Source: Terriglobus roseus DSM 18391 (lineage in GTDB: Bacteria; Acidobacteriota; Terriglobia; Terriglobales; Acidobacteriaceae). From it: DNA of 64,000 nucleotides. A model generated the notes under the pieces. That model worked only from the letters and a program-made list of their open reading frames with translations, ran no database searches and was not told the origin of the DNA. Positions 1 to 9,537 of the stretch are shown here, piece by piece. The stretch is taken from the NCBI RefSeq assembly GCF_000265425.1, contig NC_018014.1, forward strand, positions 930,001-994,000. The letters run 5' to 3'. The translations under genes were made by a program, and so were the position numbers. Positions within the stretch are counted from its first letter, which is position 1; each line of letters opens with the position of its first letter.

Positions 1-21
1 GGTGTGATGCGGGTTCAGGCT

Positions 22-2271
22 CTAACGGGTACCGTAAGTCGCGCAGTATCGGCCGTGGGCGGCTGGAAATACGACGTAATGCACGCCCGCAAAACTCATC
101 CCGCGAATGGTGACGGGCTGACCGTTGCGGCGGAGGGAGGCCACCTCCTCCGCTGCCACAGTCGACGGGAGCAGCACCTCAAGGCCGTGCGCTCCGATGC
201 CTGACTCGATCATGAAACAGACTTGCTGGCCGGACCATTGAATATCGCGGAACTTCGATGCGTTACGTCCGTCAAGCCATTTCAATAGCTGTGCAGCCGT
301 GATGATCGGTACCTGCCGCTTCTTCGCGGAGGCGATGATCTCCTCGGCGCTTGCGGATTTGGCCTCGTCGTTGTGCATGTTTGCGGTGAAGACACCGAGA
401 TACTCGGATTCGCCTAGCGCGTTGTCCAACAGAGTGTTGACAGTGAAGGGATAGGACTGGCCGGATTCGTCCGTCATCTGCGTTGGTGCCTGGTAGACGT
501 CGATGAGTTCTCCCTGGCGCGTAGCGAAGCGCATTGGCAGCGCGGATCCGGTAAAGAGGCCAGGCTTGTCCTGCACCCATATCGCCGGCCAGTAATAGTA
601 GTTGGTGTCCAGGCGTATGTTGTGAGCCAGTTCAACCTGCGGCTGCGTGTCGTAGTCGCCCCAGGTGATGCAGTCCGTGCGATTGCTGACTGGAGGGGGG
701 AGCCCGGGGTACTTGGCCTCGAAGCCCTTGAGTTGCTGCGTGTAAAGACTGTCTACAAAGCCACGGTCCATTTGTCGGAGCTCGACGCCTGCGTTGTTCT
801 TTTCAAGCTTGGTCGGCCAGTCAGTGCAGGCTGTGTAGACGTGGAGATCGACCTCAAAGCCTTTGCTGACGAAGTAGTACGCCTGTTCCGCTGTGATGGA
901 GCCTTCGAAGATATTGGAGGTGGAGCGTATGCACTCCCAGTGATCGACGGAGCAGTTCGGTGCGCTGTCGCGCTCATACCTAGCGAACCTGCGCGTGGTG
1001 CCGCCATGTCCATGGTCGTCGCCTGTGAGGACGATGACTGCCTTCAGGCCTCTCGGCAGATACCAGAAGCGGGGCAGCGGCTTGTTCGCTGCACTGGCGA
1101 GCAGGATGAGATTGGCAAGGAGCCTCTGCTGTATGTCAGCCTGCGGGACGGCGATGAGGCTGGGGTCGACCCAGTCTAGCTGGGGATCGCTCGCGCTTGC
1201 ACCGTAGAAGAGGTCGTCGGACCTGATGGGTCGCATTCCATCACGCTCGATGCCGGACCAATCGGGATTCCCCTGGCGTGTGTAGACGACAGACCTGGCC
1301 AGGTCGTAGCTGAAGACGGTGGCGCTGCCTTTGCCAATCTGCAGTGTGCTTACGGCGGGGTACTGCGTTGCCGTCTTGTCGTCGCGGTAGAGGGAGGCGA
1401 TGGTCGTGGCGTTGCTGTCGTATCGATACGCGTCCCCGTGCCACTGCATCGGGCGCTGAAGAAGCCCGGCTGCGGCAGGCACCTTTGGGTTCAATTTAAG
1501 GTATCCGTTGTGCTGAATGGGGCCACCGGATGCGGTCACCGCAAGGTACCAGCCAAGACTCGCGGCGAGCGGCGGCGAAGGGCGCATTGCGATGAGATTG
1601 CCGCCCGCCTTGACCCAATCAGTGAAGAGACGAATGTGACTGGCGTCCACCGGTATCTCGCCGATCAACGCTATGTTGTATTTTGAAAGCTCTGAGGCCG
1701 AGACGTTTTCGATGTCTGCAACAGTGAAGAAATTCAGGCCTTCGCTTCGGAGAACTTCTGCGTAGTACTGGCTGAAACCGATTGTTTTACTCGTAACGAG
1801 CAGGAGCGGTCCACCAGGGCCTTCCTGCACGGATGCGGGTGGGCTAATCCCGACGGTGAAGTTCCATGTCTTAGGAGCGGACAGGCCGTGGTTGTACCGG
1901 TCTCGAAGGCCTTGCCTGCCTGCTGCCAGTGTCACCGTGTAAGTCACTCCTTCGCGAAGTTTTGCCGCGGATTGCATGGTGGCGGCTTGAGACGCAACGT
2001 CGTAGATGACTTTTGTTGAGATCACTCGTCCTTGTTCGTCGCGAAGCACCATGTTTCCGGAGACAGATTCGGGCGAGAGGGCTTTGCTGAAATGAATGGT
2101 GACGGCTGTGTTCGGCTCGACGCCCACTTCGTCCGCGTAGGGGTAGACACGCTCTGCGTCGGGCGGGATGGTGTAGTCGCGCGCAAACAAGACGAGGCCG
2201 ATCATTGCCAGGACTGCCAAGGAGGCCGCAACGAGGAATCGGACGTGCCAAAGCGCTAGAGCAGGACTCAC
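22..2271 (-). CDS. Membrane-anchored Ig-like / polysaccharide deacetylase-like protein
   Basis: The 749-aa protein starts with a short cytoplasmic segment and one hydrophobic helix (about residues 11-30), so it is probably anchored in the inner membrane and faces the periplasm. Residues about 34-140 look like an SbsA-type bacterial Ig-like domain (PNTAVTIHFSKAL, then TYTVTLAAG). Residues about 150-390 look like a Rossmann/amidotransferase-like fold (LLLVTSKTIGFSQYY; WVKAGGNLIAM). The C-terminal half contains VIVLTGDDHGHGG followed later by a DLHVY segment, which resembles the Asp-Asp and His metal-binding motifs of NodB-type polysaccharide deacetylases. The substrate is unknown; envelope or exopolysaccharide is a guess. 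It stands alone on its strand and the stop lies 21 bases from the window edge. The domain calls come from motifs only, and the deacetylase call is the least certain. Confidence 0.6.
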   Translation of the reverse strand: MSPALALWHVRFLVAASLAVLAMIGLVLFARDYTIPPDAERVYPYADEVGVEPNTAVTIHFSKALSPESVSGNMVLRDEQGRVISTKVIYDVASQAATMQSAAKLREGVTYTVTLAAGRQGLRDRYNHGLSAPKTWNFTVGISPPASVQEGPGGPLLLVTSKTIGFSQYYAEVLRSEGLNFFTVADIENVSASELSKYNIALIGEIPVDASHIRLFTDWVKAGGNLIAMRPSPPLAASLGWYLAVTASGGPIQHNGYLKLNPKVPAAAGLLQRPMQWHGDAYRYDSNATTIASLYRDDKTATQYPAVSTLQIGKGSATVFSYDLARSVVYTRQGNPDWSGIERDGMRPIRSDDLFYGASASDPQLDWVDPSLIAVPQADIQQRLLANLILLASAANKPLPRFWYLPRGLKAVIVLTGDDHGHGGTTRRFARYERDSAPNCSVDHWECIRSTSNIFEGSITAEQAYYFVSKGFEVDLHVYTACTDWPTKLEKNNAGVELRQMDRGFVDSLYTQQLKGFEAKYPGLPPPVSNRTDCITWGDYDTQPQVELAHNIRLDTNYYYWPAIWVQDKPGLFTGSALPMRFATRQGELIDVYQAPTQMTDESGQSYPFTVNTLLDNALGESEYLGVFTANMHNDEAKSASAEEIIASAKKRQVPIITAAQLLKWLDGRNASKFRDIQWSGQQVCFMIESGIGAHGLEVLLPSTVAAEEVASLRRNGQPVTIRGMSFAGVHYVVFPAAHGRYCATYGTR

Positions 2272-2434
2272 AGGGGAGGGGCCTCCGTGGCAGCCATCCT
2301 ACGCCCAATGTCCTCGTATTTTTCTATGCAAACCTCGGCGCACTTATCGCAAATTTTTCTATTTCTTTGGGATGTGCTGGTTGGCGTCCGAAGGATCAGC
2401 GCGTCTTAGATACACTGGTTGGGGAGAGGCTGTT

Positions 2435-2902
2435 ATGCGCGCAATCTGGATTTGTGGAATCGGCGGATTGATCCTGGCGGCTGGCGCGGCGACAAGCCGG
2501 GCTTCGAAGCCTTCTGCGTTTAGCAACCAGTCCAAGCCCATGACGGCAACTGTCACGGTGTTGGCCTTGAGCAGCTCGTCGCGCCAGAGCTTCGCCGGCA
2601 ACCAGGAAGTCTATCTGGCGACGGTTGATGTGAAGGGCACGCGTGAGTTCGCGCGGGTGATCGACCAGTACCCGGGTTTCGGCCTGCCGATCCGTCCGTC
2701 TTTACTGCGGGAGCGCACGCCCCTAAAGATGAAGGTGACCCGCGAGCCTGAGTGTGATCTGCCGGGTTCGCAGATCTTCCTGACGCAAGGGGACGCTGCA
2801 ATTTTTGATGGCAGCGTGAGAGACAGTCTCCGGACGCACGCGTCGGATGCAATCCCCTGCTACAAGACACTGCACCAGACAATCGAGATCGCAAAAAAGT
2901 AG
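2435..2902 (+). CDS. Small secreted protein of unknown function
   Basis: The ATG at 2435 was chosen because GGGGAGAGG lies at 2421-2429 and the reading from there begins with a signal peptide (MRAIWICGIGGLILAAGAATSRA). The mature part is about 130 aa with two cysteines (ECDLPG and IPCYKTL) that could form a disulfide. It contains no motif I recognise, although the segment TATVTVLALSSSSRQSFAGNQEVYLATV suggests a beta-rich exported domain. The longer reading from 2372 has no ribosome binding site and would bury the signal peptide. It is divergent from the deacetylase-like gene and convergent with the SGNH hydrolase. Function unknown. Confidence 0.65.
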   Translation: MRAIWICGIGGLILAAGAATSRASKPSAFSNQSKPMTATVTVLALSSSSRQSFAGNQEVYLATVDVKGTREFARVIDQYPGFGLPIRPSLLRERTPLKMKVTREPECDLPGSQIFLTQGDAAIFDGSVRDSLRTHASDAIPCYKTLHQTIEIAKK

Positions 2903-2930
2903 TGGAGGCCTGAGCTGGTGCTGTGGAGGC

Positions 2931-4262
2931 TTACTTCTTATGCTTCCTGGTGAATAGCTTCAGATCCACGGCTGCTGCCATGGCTGCGTAACCTGCGTCG
3001 TTGGGATGCAAGTGGTCGCCGCACTCGTACTTCGGCAGCAGGCGATCGGGATGCTGCGGATCCTGCATGGTCTTTTCAAAATCGATTACGCCGTCGAAGA
3101 GCGGGCTGGTGCGCAGGAAAGTGTTCACGTGCTGGCGGATGAGTTCTCCGTCAGCACTATCGTACTTAGCGCCGCCGTATGGCAGGATCGTCGCGACGAA
3201 GAACTGTAGACCCTTTGCATGAGCGCGGTTCGCCATGGTGGTGAACGCGTCGGTGAGCTCCTGCTCGGTTATGGCGTCCGCGGGCGCACGGTGCATGTTT
3301 CCGATGTCGTTGATGCCTTCCAGCACGATGACGTAGCGGGCGCCGGGCTGTTGCAGGACGTCACGATCAAAACGGTCGAGAGCGCTGGGGCCTGCGTTCC
3401 CGTGCAAAACGCGATTGCCGCTGATGCCTGCGTTGAGGACGGACAGCGCCTTGGTCTTCTTGTTCGACGCGATCAGCGGCGCCAGCATGTCCGGATAGCG
3501 CCGGTTCGTCTCGGTGGTGGACTGGGCACCGTCGGTGATGGAGTCCCCGAGGAGGACGACTGCGGCTGACTTCTTTGTTGCGTCGACCTCTACGTTTTTC
3601 AGGAAATACCAGGATGTCGTGCGGGCGAGCAGAGCCGGCGAGTCCCCCGCTGCAGTTGCGGGGCGGCCTTCGCTCTGGACGATCGGCTTTGCGCCCGTGG
3701 GGGGCTGGATGGGGGCGGTCAGGTCCGGCGGGCCGACGCCTGGCGGCACCGCCGCAGCAGGGTCGAATTGCAAAGCCGTCGTCTGATCGCCGGCTGCGAT
3801 GAACGTGGTCTGCAGTGCGAGCGCATGGCCGGTGAGCACCGGAAGATCCTGCTGCGGAATTGCCGTGGAGATGACCAGGTCCGAAAAGATGGGAACGGTC
3901 TCCACGACGGCATCACTGGCGGCGAACTGGCCGGGTGCGATGGTGATGTCAGGCTTGCCGGCAAAGGTGAGCGTACGGTCCGTCTGGGGCAGGATTTTCG
4001 ATCCGGCGGAGAGGAAGGCGACGTGTGCCGCGGCGATGTGAAGCGGTGTGGTGCCGAACTCATTGGTGAAGGTAACGCGCATGCGCTTGCCGCCCTGGCT
4101 GATGTGGACGAGCTGCCGGAGCGTGACGTCCTGCTTGCCGATCGGCATCTTCTGCGAGGCGGAGGGCGATACCGGCATGGCAGCGGATGTCCATGTGCCG
4201 AGCCACTTGTCTTGAGCCATGGCAGGGAGCGAGAGAGCGAGCAGAAGGGCAGCGAGACGCAT
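2931..4262 (-). CDS. Secreted SGNH/GDSL-family hydrolase
   Basis: This 443-aa protein has a signal peptide (MRLAALLLALSLPAMAQ) and a C-terminal SGNH esterase domain from about residue 233. All four blocks are present: GDS with nucleophile S241, G279 in NAGISGN, N318 in GINDIG, and the D416-x-x-H419 pair in GDHLHPND. Residues 20-200 form a beta-rich N-terminal domain, as in the two-domain SGNH carbohydrate/acyl esterases. Family members deacylate polysaccharides, lipids or aryl esters, and the exported location fits an extracellular deacetylase or esterase; the substrate cannot be read from the sequence. The gene is divergent from the sigma-factor operon, about 140 bp apart. Confidence 0.85.
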   Translation of the reverse strand: MRLAALLLALSLPAMAQDKWLGTWTSAAMPVSPSASQKMPIGKQDVTLRQLVHISQGGKRMRVTFTNEFGTTPLHIAAAHVAFLSAGSKILPQTDRTLTFAGKPDITIAPGQFAASDAVVETVPIFSDLVISTAIPQQDLPVLTGHALALQTTFIAAGDQTTALQFDPAAAVPPGVGPPDLTAPIQPPTGAKPIVQSEGRPATAAGDSPALLARTTSWYFLKNVEVDATKKSAAVVLLGDSITDGAQSTTETNRRYPDMLAPLIASNKKTKALSVLNAGISGNRVLHGNAGPSALDRFDRDVLQQPGARYVIVLEGINDIGNMHRAPADAITEQELTDAFTTMANRAHAKGLQFFVATILPYGGAKYDSADGELIRQHVNTFLRTSPLFDGVIDFEKTMQDPQHPDRLLPKYECGDHLHPNDAGYAAMAAAVDLKLFTRKHKK

Positions 4263-4403
4263 GGGCGAATTGTAGCTTTTTCAGCGCACCGGCGGCTGGG
4301 CGAGTGGACGTTATAGCGGGGGGACACGTCGCGATCTTCGAATGTTTTCTTGGGGAACCGATTCCTGTTCGGTTGCGTACAGAGGGTTATGGGAACGGTG
4401 ACC

Positions 4404-5306
4404 ATGCCGATATCAATCACGATGGGCCTGCCGGGCAGCGGCTGGGGTACTCGCCCGCGGGATGCGAAGCTTTTGCAGCGAACCCGCAAGAACTCTCTGC
4501 CGGAGATTCTGCTGAGTTCTAATGCTGCCGATGAGTTGTTGCCGGTGAGCCTGCGCGGTAAGGAGCTACCGGTCGTCCGCGATAATCGCGGTACACTGCT
4601 GCCACTGCACGAGGATGTAATTTTGCTGCGAACCGCCGAAGAATCCGCAGATCGCGAGCCTTGGCGTGCCGAATCCACGCTGGCACCTGCGATCGATGCT
4701 GCGAAGGCTGCTGAGATCGACGCGCTGCATCGGCTGGTCTACGCGTGCATGCGCGGCGACGGCGCCGCATGGCAGCAACTGGTGGTCTCGCAGCACCGGC
4801 GCGTGTATGGCATCTGCTATCGCTTTACCGGATCGCCCACGGACGCTGAGGACCTGACGCAGGATGTGTTCCTGAAGGTCTATCGGAATCTGACTGGCTT
4901 CGATCCTGCCAAGGGCGCCTTCACGACCTGGCTGACGACCCTGACTCGCAATTTGCTGGTGGATCACTTTCGGCGGACGCGGCAGGATCGTGCGACCGAT
5001 TCACTGGACGAGAGTTCACGCGAAGGCGAGGATGGGCCGACGATGGCCGATCGCCTGGCGGATACCCGTCCCAACCAGATGCAGCAGGTGGCCCAGGCTG
5101 AACTACGCGTGCGGATCCAGCATGCGTTGAAGCAGTTGTCGCCGGAGCTGCGCGAAGCAGTGATCCTGCGCGATCTGCAGGATATGGACTACAAGGAAAT
5201 CGCTGCGGTGCTGAAGGTGCCGGAGGGCACTGTGAAGAGCCGTATCAGCCGGGGCCGCGCAGAGATGGCGCGCATGCTGGGACGCACAGAAGGGAAGGTG
5301 ATGTAG
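4404..5306 (+). CDS. ECF-type RNA polymerase sigma factor
   Basis: Sigma region 2 starts near residue 75 (ALHRLVYACMRGDGAAWQQLV, then DAEDLTQDVFLKVYRNL) and region 4 is at the C-terminus (LSPELREAVILRDLQDMDYKEIA and VPEGTVKSRISRGRAEMARML). This is the two-domain layout of RpoE-like extracytoplasmic-function sigma factors. About 75 residues precede region 2, which is long for the class. Starts at a TTG at 4350, ATG 4389 and ATG 4404 are all in frame; 4404 has the only plausible spacing to a purine-rich stretch (GGGAAC), so the N-terminus is uncertain. The stop is directly followed by the GTG of the zinc-finger gene, giving a classic sigma/anti-sigma pair. Confidence 0.88.
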   Translation: MPISITMGLPGSGWGTRPRDAKLLQRTRKNSLPEILLSSNAADELLPVSLRGKELPVVRDNRGTLLPLHEDVILLRTAEESADREPWRAESTLAPAIDAAKAAEIDALHRLVYACMRGDGAAWQQLVVSQHRRVYGICYRFTGSPTDAEDLTQDVFLKVYRNLTGFDPAKGAFTTWLTTLTRNLLVDHFRRTRQDRATDSLDESSREGEDGPTMADRLADTRPNQMQQVAQAELRVRIQHALKQLSPELREAVILRDLQDMDYKEIAAVLKVPEGTVKSRISRGRAEMARMLGRTEGKVM

Positions 5307-6200
5307 GTGGCCGATGAGAGTTCCAATTCGAAGGAAGGGAAGAAGCGCATGAGCCGGCTAACCTGCACCCAATGCGAAAGCATGATGCTGGACGCGGCCG
5401 ACGGCTTGCTGTTGCCGGACGACGACGCGCACTTCCAGCTTCACCTTGCCGACTGCGCCTCATGCACGACGGCGTACGCCGATATCAAGCGTGGCGGGGC
5501 GTGGATGGAGATGTTGAAGGACGATCCACCAGAGCCGCCAGCCGGGCTGGTGGACCGCATCCTGGCGCAGACCAGCGGCAATCCCCAAGTGATGCTGGCC
5601 CTCATGGCAGAAACAGCGCATGCCGGGTCGATCTTCGGTCACAGCCAGGGAGCGAAGGTGCTGCCGTTCCGCGTGCCAGAGCCGCGCACGCCGTGGGCAC
5701 GCATGGTGCATACGGCCATCCAGCCGCGCTTTGCGATGACGGCGGCCATGGCGTTCTTCTCCATCGCGTTGACGATGAATCTCGCCGGTGTGCGGCTCAG
5801 TGCGTTACGTGCCAGCGATCTCAAGCCCGCTAACGTCCGCAAGAGCTTCTGGGCGGTCAACAGTCAGGTCGTGCGCTACTACGACAACCTGCGCGTCGTC
5901 TACGAGCTGGAATCACGCGTCCGGGAGATGCAGCGGGACAGCGACAACGATGCTGCGCCGCGCAGCGGCATTATGTCTACGCCCTCCAACACAACGCAGC
6001 CTGGCGAAGAGACGCAGCCGCAAGGTCAGCCGAAGCAGCAGCCGAATGGGCAGCCGCGCAGCAGCTCACCGCGCCTGCATCGAGAAGGTCCTCTGAACCT
6101 TTCGATCCCGGACGGGAACCGCACACGACTGGAACACGTACATAGCAATCAGAACAAGATGATCGCGGCACAGATCCGCGGAGAAGGAGCCCAGGCATGA
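5307..6200 (+). CDS. Zinc-finger (zf-HC2) anti-sigma-like membrane protein
   Basis: The first about 60 residues carry a zf-HC2 signature (CTQCESMMLDAADG followed by HLADCASC), as in ZAS-type anti-sigma factors. One transmembrane helix follows near residues 143-160 (MTAAMAFFSIALTMNLAGV), and a periplasmic tail rich in Gln, Pro and Ser ends the protein. It probably binds and holds the sigma factor encoded just upstream. The GTG at 5307 has AGGGAAGG about 8 bases upstream. The ATG at 5349 also has a good purine-rich site and would remove 14 residues without touching the zinc finger. The stop overlaps the next start in ATGA. Confidence 0.82.
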   Translation: MADESSNSKEGKKRMSRLTCTQCESMMLDAADGLLLPDDDAHFQLHLADCASCTTAYADIKRGGAWMEMLKDDPPEPPAGLVDRILAQTSGNPQVMLALMAETAHAGSIFGHSQGAKVLPFRVPEPRTPWARMVHTAIQPRFAMTAAMAFFSIALTMNLAGVRLSALRASDLKPANVRKSFWAVNSQVVRYYDNLRVVYELESRVREMQRDSDNDAAPRSGIMSTPSNTTQPGEETQPQGQPKQQPNGQPRSSSPRLHREGPLNLSIPDGNRTRLEHVHSNQNKMIAAQIRGEGAQA

Positions 6201-7552
6201 GCACACAGAATCCGAACACGGATCCATACGAGCAGCAGCCCTATACTGCGCCGGGTGCCTCGGCGGCTTATGACCCGTCAACAGGTGCACCCTACGACCC
6301 TGCGGATGTACCACCTCCGCCGCCCTACCCGCCATACGGCCCGGGAACGCCACACGTGCCCAACCCGCTGCTCGCCGGTCTGCTGGGTTTCATCCCTGGC
6401 GTCGGCGCGATGTACAACGGTCAGCTGGCAAAGGGCATTGCGCACATCGTGATCTTCGCCGTCCTGTCGTCCCTTGCAGACCACGTCAACGGTATCTTCG
6501 GTCTGTTAGTGGCGGGATGGATCTTCTACATGGCCTTCGAGGCGTATCAGACCGCGCTTGCACGGCGTGATGGTCGCCCACTGCCTGATCCTTTCAGCCT
6601 GAACAACATTGGCGACCGCTTTGGCTTCAACGGCAATCAGCACCCTGATCTGAATCAAGCATGGTGGAGCACCATGGGCAAGATGCCCGGTGCTGCTCCG
6701 CTGACGGGCGATCCGCGCGTGGACCCGGCTGGTGCTCCCTATTCCGGACGCACCGACGCAAGCGGTAGCCAGGCCACTTACCAGGTGGATCCGGATGGCG
6801 GCGTGTATGCCTCGACAGGATCGGTGCCGCCTGCTTCCGGTTATGTGCCCCCTGCGGGTTATGCTCCGCCATCTGGATACGGTTATGGCGCAGCGTATGG
6901 AGTGCCCCCGGTGCCTCCTCCTCCGCCCAGCTATGGAATGCCTCCGGTACCACCGCCCCCGGGCTTTGGTAGCGTGCCACCGGTCGCTCCGGTCCGTGGT
7001 GGTCTGCCGACGGGTGCCATCTGGCTCATCGGCCTTGGATTCTTCGCGCTGCTCGGATCGCTGCATCCCTTTGCGTTCCTGGAAGGTGAGGCTACGGGAG
7101 GTCTGTTCCTTATCGCTCTCGCTGGCTTCATCTTCTGGCGGCAGAGTATGCGGAACCAGCTTTACCCGGCTGGATCGCCTGCCGCGCAGTGGAACCTGAT
7201 GCGCGCCGCCAAGGGAGCGGGTGTGGTCTTCATCGTGGGACTGCTGACGCTGCTGCAGGGACTGCACGTGGTGGCCTGGCACGAGTCCTGGCCGTTCCTG
7301 CTGATCTTCCTCGGCGTCGTCATGGTGCTGGAGCGGATGTCGTTGAACCGGATGAACGCTGCCGGAGAGTTCTCCGCCCCTGCAGCTTACCCAGGCTACC
7401 CGGGGGCTCCTGTGGGAACACCGGTTCCGCCCGAGAGCAAAGCAGAGCCGTCGACCCAGTCGGACTCCACCTCCATCCTGCCGCGTTACAACCGGCCCAG
7501 CAACGATCTGTCGATCAATCCGAACGCGGATGACCGCGGGGAAGGACGCTAG
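6197..7552 (+). CDS. Proline-rich multipass membrane protein (TM2-like plus C-terminal membrane module)
   Basis: The N-terminus is a disordered Pro/Tyr-rich tail. A TM2/DUF5683-like hairpin follows near residues 55-120 (NPLLAGLLGFIPGVGAMYNGQ, then VIFAVLSSLADHV and IFGLLVAGWIFYMAF). A second low-complexity segment has repeated GYxPP and PPVPPPPP units (about 200-265). The last membrane module (about 270-390; AIWLIGLGFFALLGSLHPFAF, GLFLIALAGFIFW, VVFIVGLLTLLQGLHVV, FLLIFLGVVMVLERMSL) resembles the LiaF-type membrane domain. It sits third in the sigma operon with an ATGA overlap upstream and a 2-base gap downstream. A role in sensing or transmitting envelope stress is inference from context. 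Confidence 0.72.
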   Translation: MSTQNPNTDPYEQQPYTAPGASAAYDPSTGAPYDPADVPPPPPYPPYGPGTPHVPNPLLAGLLGFIPGVGAMYNGQLAKGIAHIVIFAVLSSLADHVNGIFGLLVAGWIFYMAFEAYQTALARRDGRPLPDPFSLNNIGDRFGFNGNQHPDLNQAWWSTMGKMPGAAPLTGDPRVDPAGAPYSGRTDASGSQATYQVDPDGGVYASTGSVPPASGYVPPAGYAPPSGYGYGAAYGVPPVPPPPPSYGMPPVPPPPGFGSVPPVAPVRGGLPTGAIWLIGLGFFALLGSLHPFAFLEGEATGGLFLIALAGFIFWRQSMRNQLYPAGSPAAQWNLMRAAKGAGVVFIVGLLTLLQGLHVVAWHESWPFLLIFLGVVMVLERMSLNRMNAAGEFSAPAAYPGYPGAPVGTPVPPESKAEPSTQSDSTSILPRYNRPSNDLSINPNADDRGEGR

Positions 7553-7554
7553 CC

Positions 7555-9456
7555 ATGAGCACGACACCCCCGAACCAGCCGCCCTTCGATCCGTCGAATG
7601 TGAACGATCCTCGTTATGACCCGAGCCGCGATCCGCGTCTGGACCCGCGCTGGCAGAAGGCGCAACAGCGTTTCTACCGGGACCAGCAGCGCGCTGCCTC
7701 CAACCAGGAACGTGCCGCTGCTCGGGCACAAGCCTCAGCGTGGAAGGCACAGAGCAAGGCGAATCGGGATCAGTGGAAGATGTACTGGCGCGGACAGCGA
7801 CGGTCATCCATCGTAGGACCGCTGCTGCTGATCGCGCTGGGTGTCATCTTTTTCCTGGTCCACAGTGGCCGGATCTCCATGGTGAATTTCTTCAGCTGGT
7901 ACGCGCGCTGGTGGCCGCTGCTGCTGATCCTGATCGGCGTCCTGCGGCTGGTGGAGTGGGCGATCGACCGGGCGCGTGCACCGCAGGACGCTCCGCCGAT
8001 GCGTTACTCCGTGGGTGGTGGTGTGGTCTTCGCGGTCATCGTACTTGCCTTCATCGGTATCGCGACACACAGCATGCAGTGGCGTGCTGACCACAACGGC
8101 TTCGGCTTCGTGGGGCCGTTTGGTGGAAACGACATGGGGCATTTCTTCGGGCAGAAGCACGAGGAAGATTCTCCTGCGGTAGAGCATGCCCTGACGTCCG
8201 GTGCGTCATTGACGATCGACAATCCACGCGGCGATGTCTCTGTCTCGGGAACCAGTGACGATGGCAAGGTCCACCTGTCGGTGCACAAAGAGGTCTACAC
8301 CAGCTCCGATAACATCGCGACGGATCGACTGCGTGCGATGTCCCCGGTCTTTGAGGGGGCTGACGATAACCTGCGGGTGCGCGTGCCTGCAACAGAGGGT
8401 TCCAGCGCTGACCTGACGCTGCTGGTGCCCGCAGGTACACGCGTGCAGTTGAACAGTGACCGCGGCGACGTGCATGTGACCAATCTGAAGTCGCCACTGG
8501 TGGTTACGGCGAATAACGGTGACGTGGAGATTGCCGCGATTACGGGCAGCGTACAGGTGCACGTGAACAACCGGCGTCGCAGTACAAATGTGCGCAGCGT
8601 CACCGGAGACGTCAACGTGAACGGCAATGGTGACAGTGTTTCGCTGTCCGACGTTAATGGCACCGCAACCGTAAAGGGTGACTTCCTGAGTGGCGGCCAG
8701 TTGGAACGAGTCACCGGTGCTGTCAGTTATCACAGCAGCCGCACGGACCTGACACTGGCTCGCCTGGACGGGCAGATGTCTCTCGATAAAGAAGATCTGA
8801 ACCTGTCGCAGGTAGTCGGTCCTGTTCGAGTTGAGACGCGTAGTCGCAACATCACGCTGGACAAGGTGACCGGCGAGGTCAAGGTCGTCAACAGCAATGG
8901 CACCGTGGATGTGCACGCGGCACCACCGACGGGCGCTATCACCATCGATAACCAGAAGGGTGATGTGAACGTAACACTGCCCAACGCGAGTAAGTTCAAT
9001 CTGAACGCGGAGACCAGTGACGGCGATACGCACAGCGACTTTGCGGGTGTGAACTCGGACGGCCGCGGAACTCTGTCGGGCGCGGTGAATGGTGGCGGGA
9101 TCGCTGTCCGCATCAACACATCGCACGGGGATGTGAATGTGACCCGCAACTCGGCGGCTCCGTTGCCGCCGCATCCTCCGACGCCGACGATCACTGGCTT
9201 CGGGTCGGTTCCGCAGCCGCCGACGCCGCCGAGCATGCCCTCTACCTCTGGCATGCCGCCAGAGGCAGCAGCAGCGGTCGAAGATGCAAAGCGGCAGGCT
9301 GCCGAGGCCAGGTCGCAGGCTGCGCAGTCCGTCGCCGATGCCCGCCAGCAAGCGAAAGAAGCAATGGACCAGGCGAAGCAGGCAATGAAAGATGCGCAGG
9401 AAAAGCAGAAGGAAGCGATGCGGATGGCACGAGAGGCTGCGAAGCAGAAAGACTAA
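7555..9456 (+). CDS. DUF4097-family adhesin-like protein with LiaF-type membrane domain
   Basis: The 633-aa protein has a charged N-terminal coil (about 30-85), two membrane hairpin helices (SIVGPLLLIALGVIFFLV and WWPLLLILIGVLRLVEWAI) and a third helix near residue 150. A long DUF4097 beta-helix-like domain follows (about 210-530) with repeats such as VSVSGTSDDGKVHLS, VQLNSDRGDVHVTN and VTGDVNVNGNGD. The C-terminus (about 560-633) is an Ala/Gln/Lys-rich heptad coil (AAEARSQAAQSVADARQQAK). It is the last gene of the sigma operon and is followed by a strong terminator. DUF4097 proteins are surface beta-solenoid proteins of unclear role; coupling to the sigma factor is inferred. Confidence 0.78.
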   Translation: MSTTPPNQPPFDPSNVNDPRYDPSRDPRLDPRWQKAQQRFYRDQQRAASNQERAAARAQASAWKAQSKANRDQWKMYWRGQRRSSIVGPLLLIALGVIFFLVHSGRISMVNFFSWYARWWPLLLILIGVLRLVEWAIDRARAPQDAPPMRYSVGGGVVFAVIVLAFIGIATHSMQWRADHNGFGFVGPFGGNDMGHFFGQKHEEDSPAVEHALTSGASLTIDNPRGDVSVSGTSDDGKVHLSVHKEVYTSSDNIATDRLRAMSPVFEGADDNLRVRVPATEGSSADLTLLVPAGTRVQLNSDRGDVHVTNLKSPLVVTANNGDVEIAAITGSVQVHVNNRRRSTNVRSVTGDVNVNGNGDSVSLSDVNGTATVKGDFLSGGQLERVTGAVSYHSSRTDLTLARLDGQMSLDKEDLNLSQVVGPVRVETRSRNITLDKVTGEVKVVNSNGTVDVHAAPPTGAITIDNQKGDVNVTLPNASKFNLNAETSDGDTHSDFAGVNSDGRGTLSGAVNGGGIAVRINTSHGDVNVTRNSAAPLPPHPPTPTITGFGSVPQPPTPPSMPSTSGMPPEAAAAVEDAKRQAAEARSQAAQSVADARQQAKEAMDQAKQAMKDAQEKQKEAMRMAREAAKQKD

Positions 9457-9483
9457 GTTGCACAATTTCCAGACATGCATAGA

Positions 9484-9514
9484 GAAAGGCCGCTCAGATG
9501 AGCGGCCTTTCTTT
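9484..9514. terminator. Bidirectional intrinsic terminator
   Basis: A perfect 12-bp stem (9484-9495 with 9500-9511, AGAT loop) is flanked by TTTC and TTT on the plus side and AAA on the other. It lies between the convergent DUF4097 gene and ndk and probably ends both transcripts. Confidence 0.85.
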
Positions 9515-9537
9515 GTAACTGGAGCGATTCGACTTAC

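Noticed and set aside
8206..9480. 424-aa minus-strand open frame opposite the DUF4097 gene
   Set aside because: It overlaps a well-supported gene and the terminator, with no recognisable motifs.
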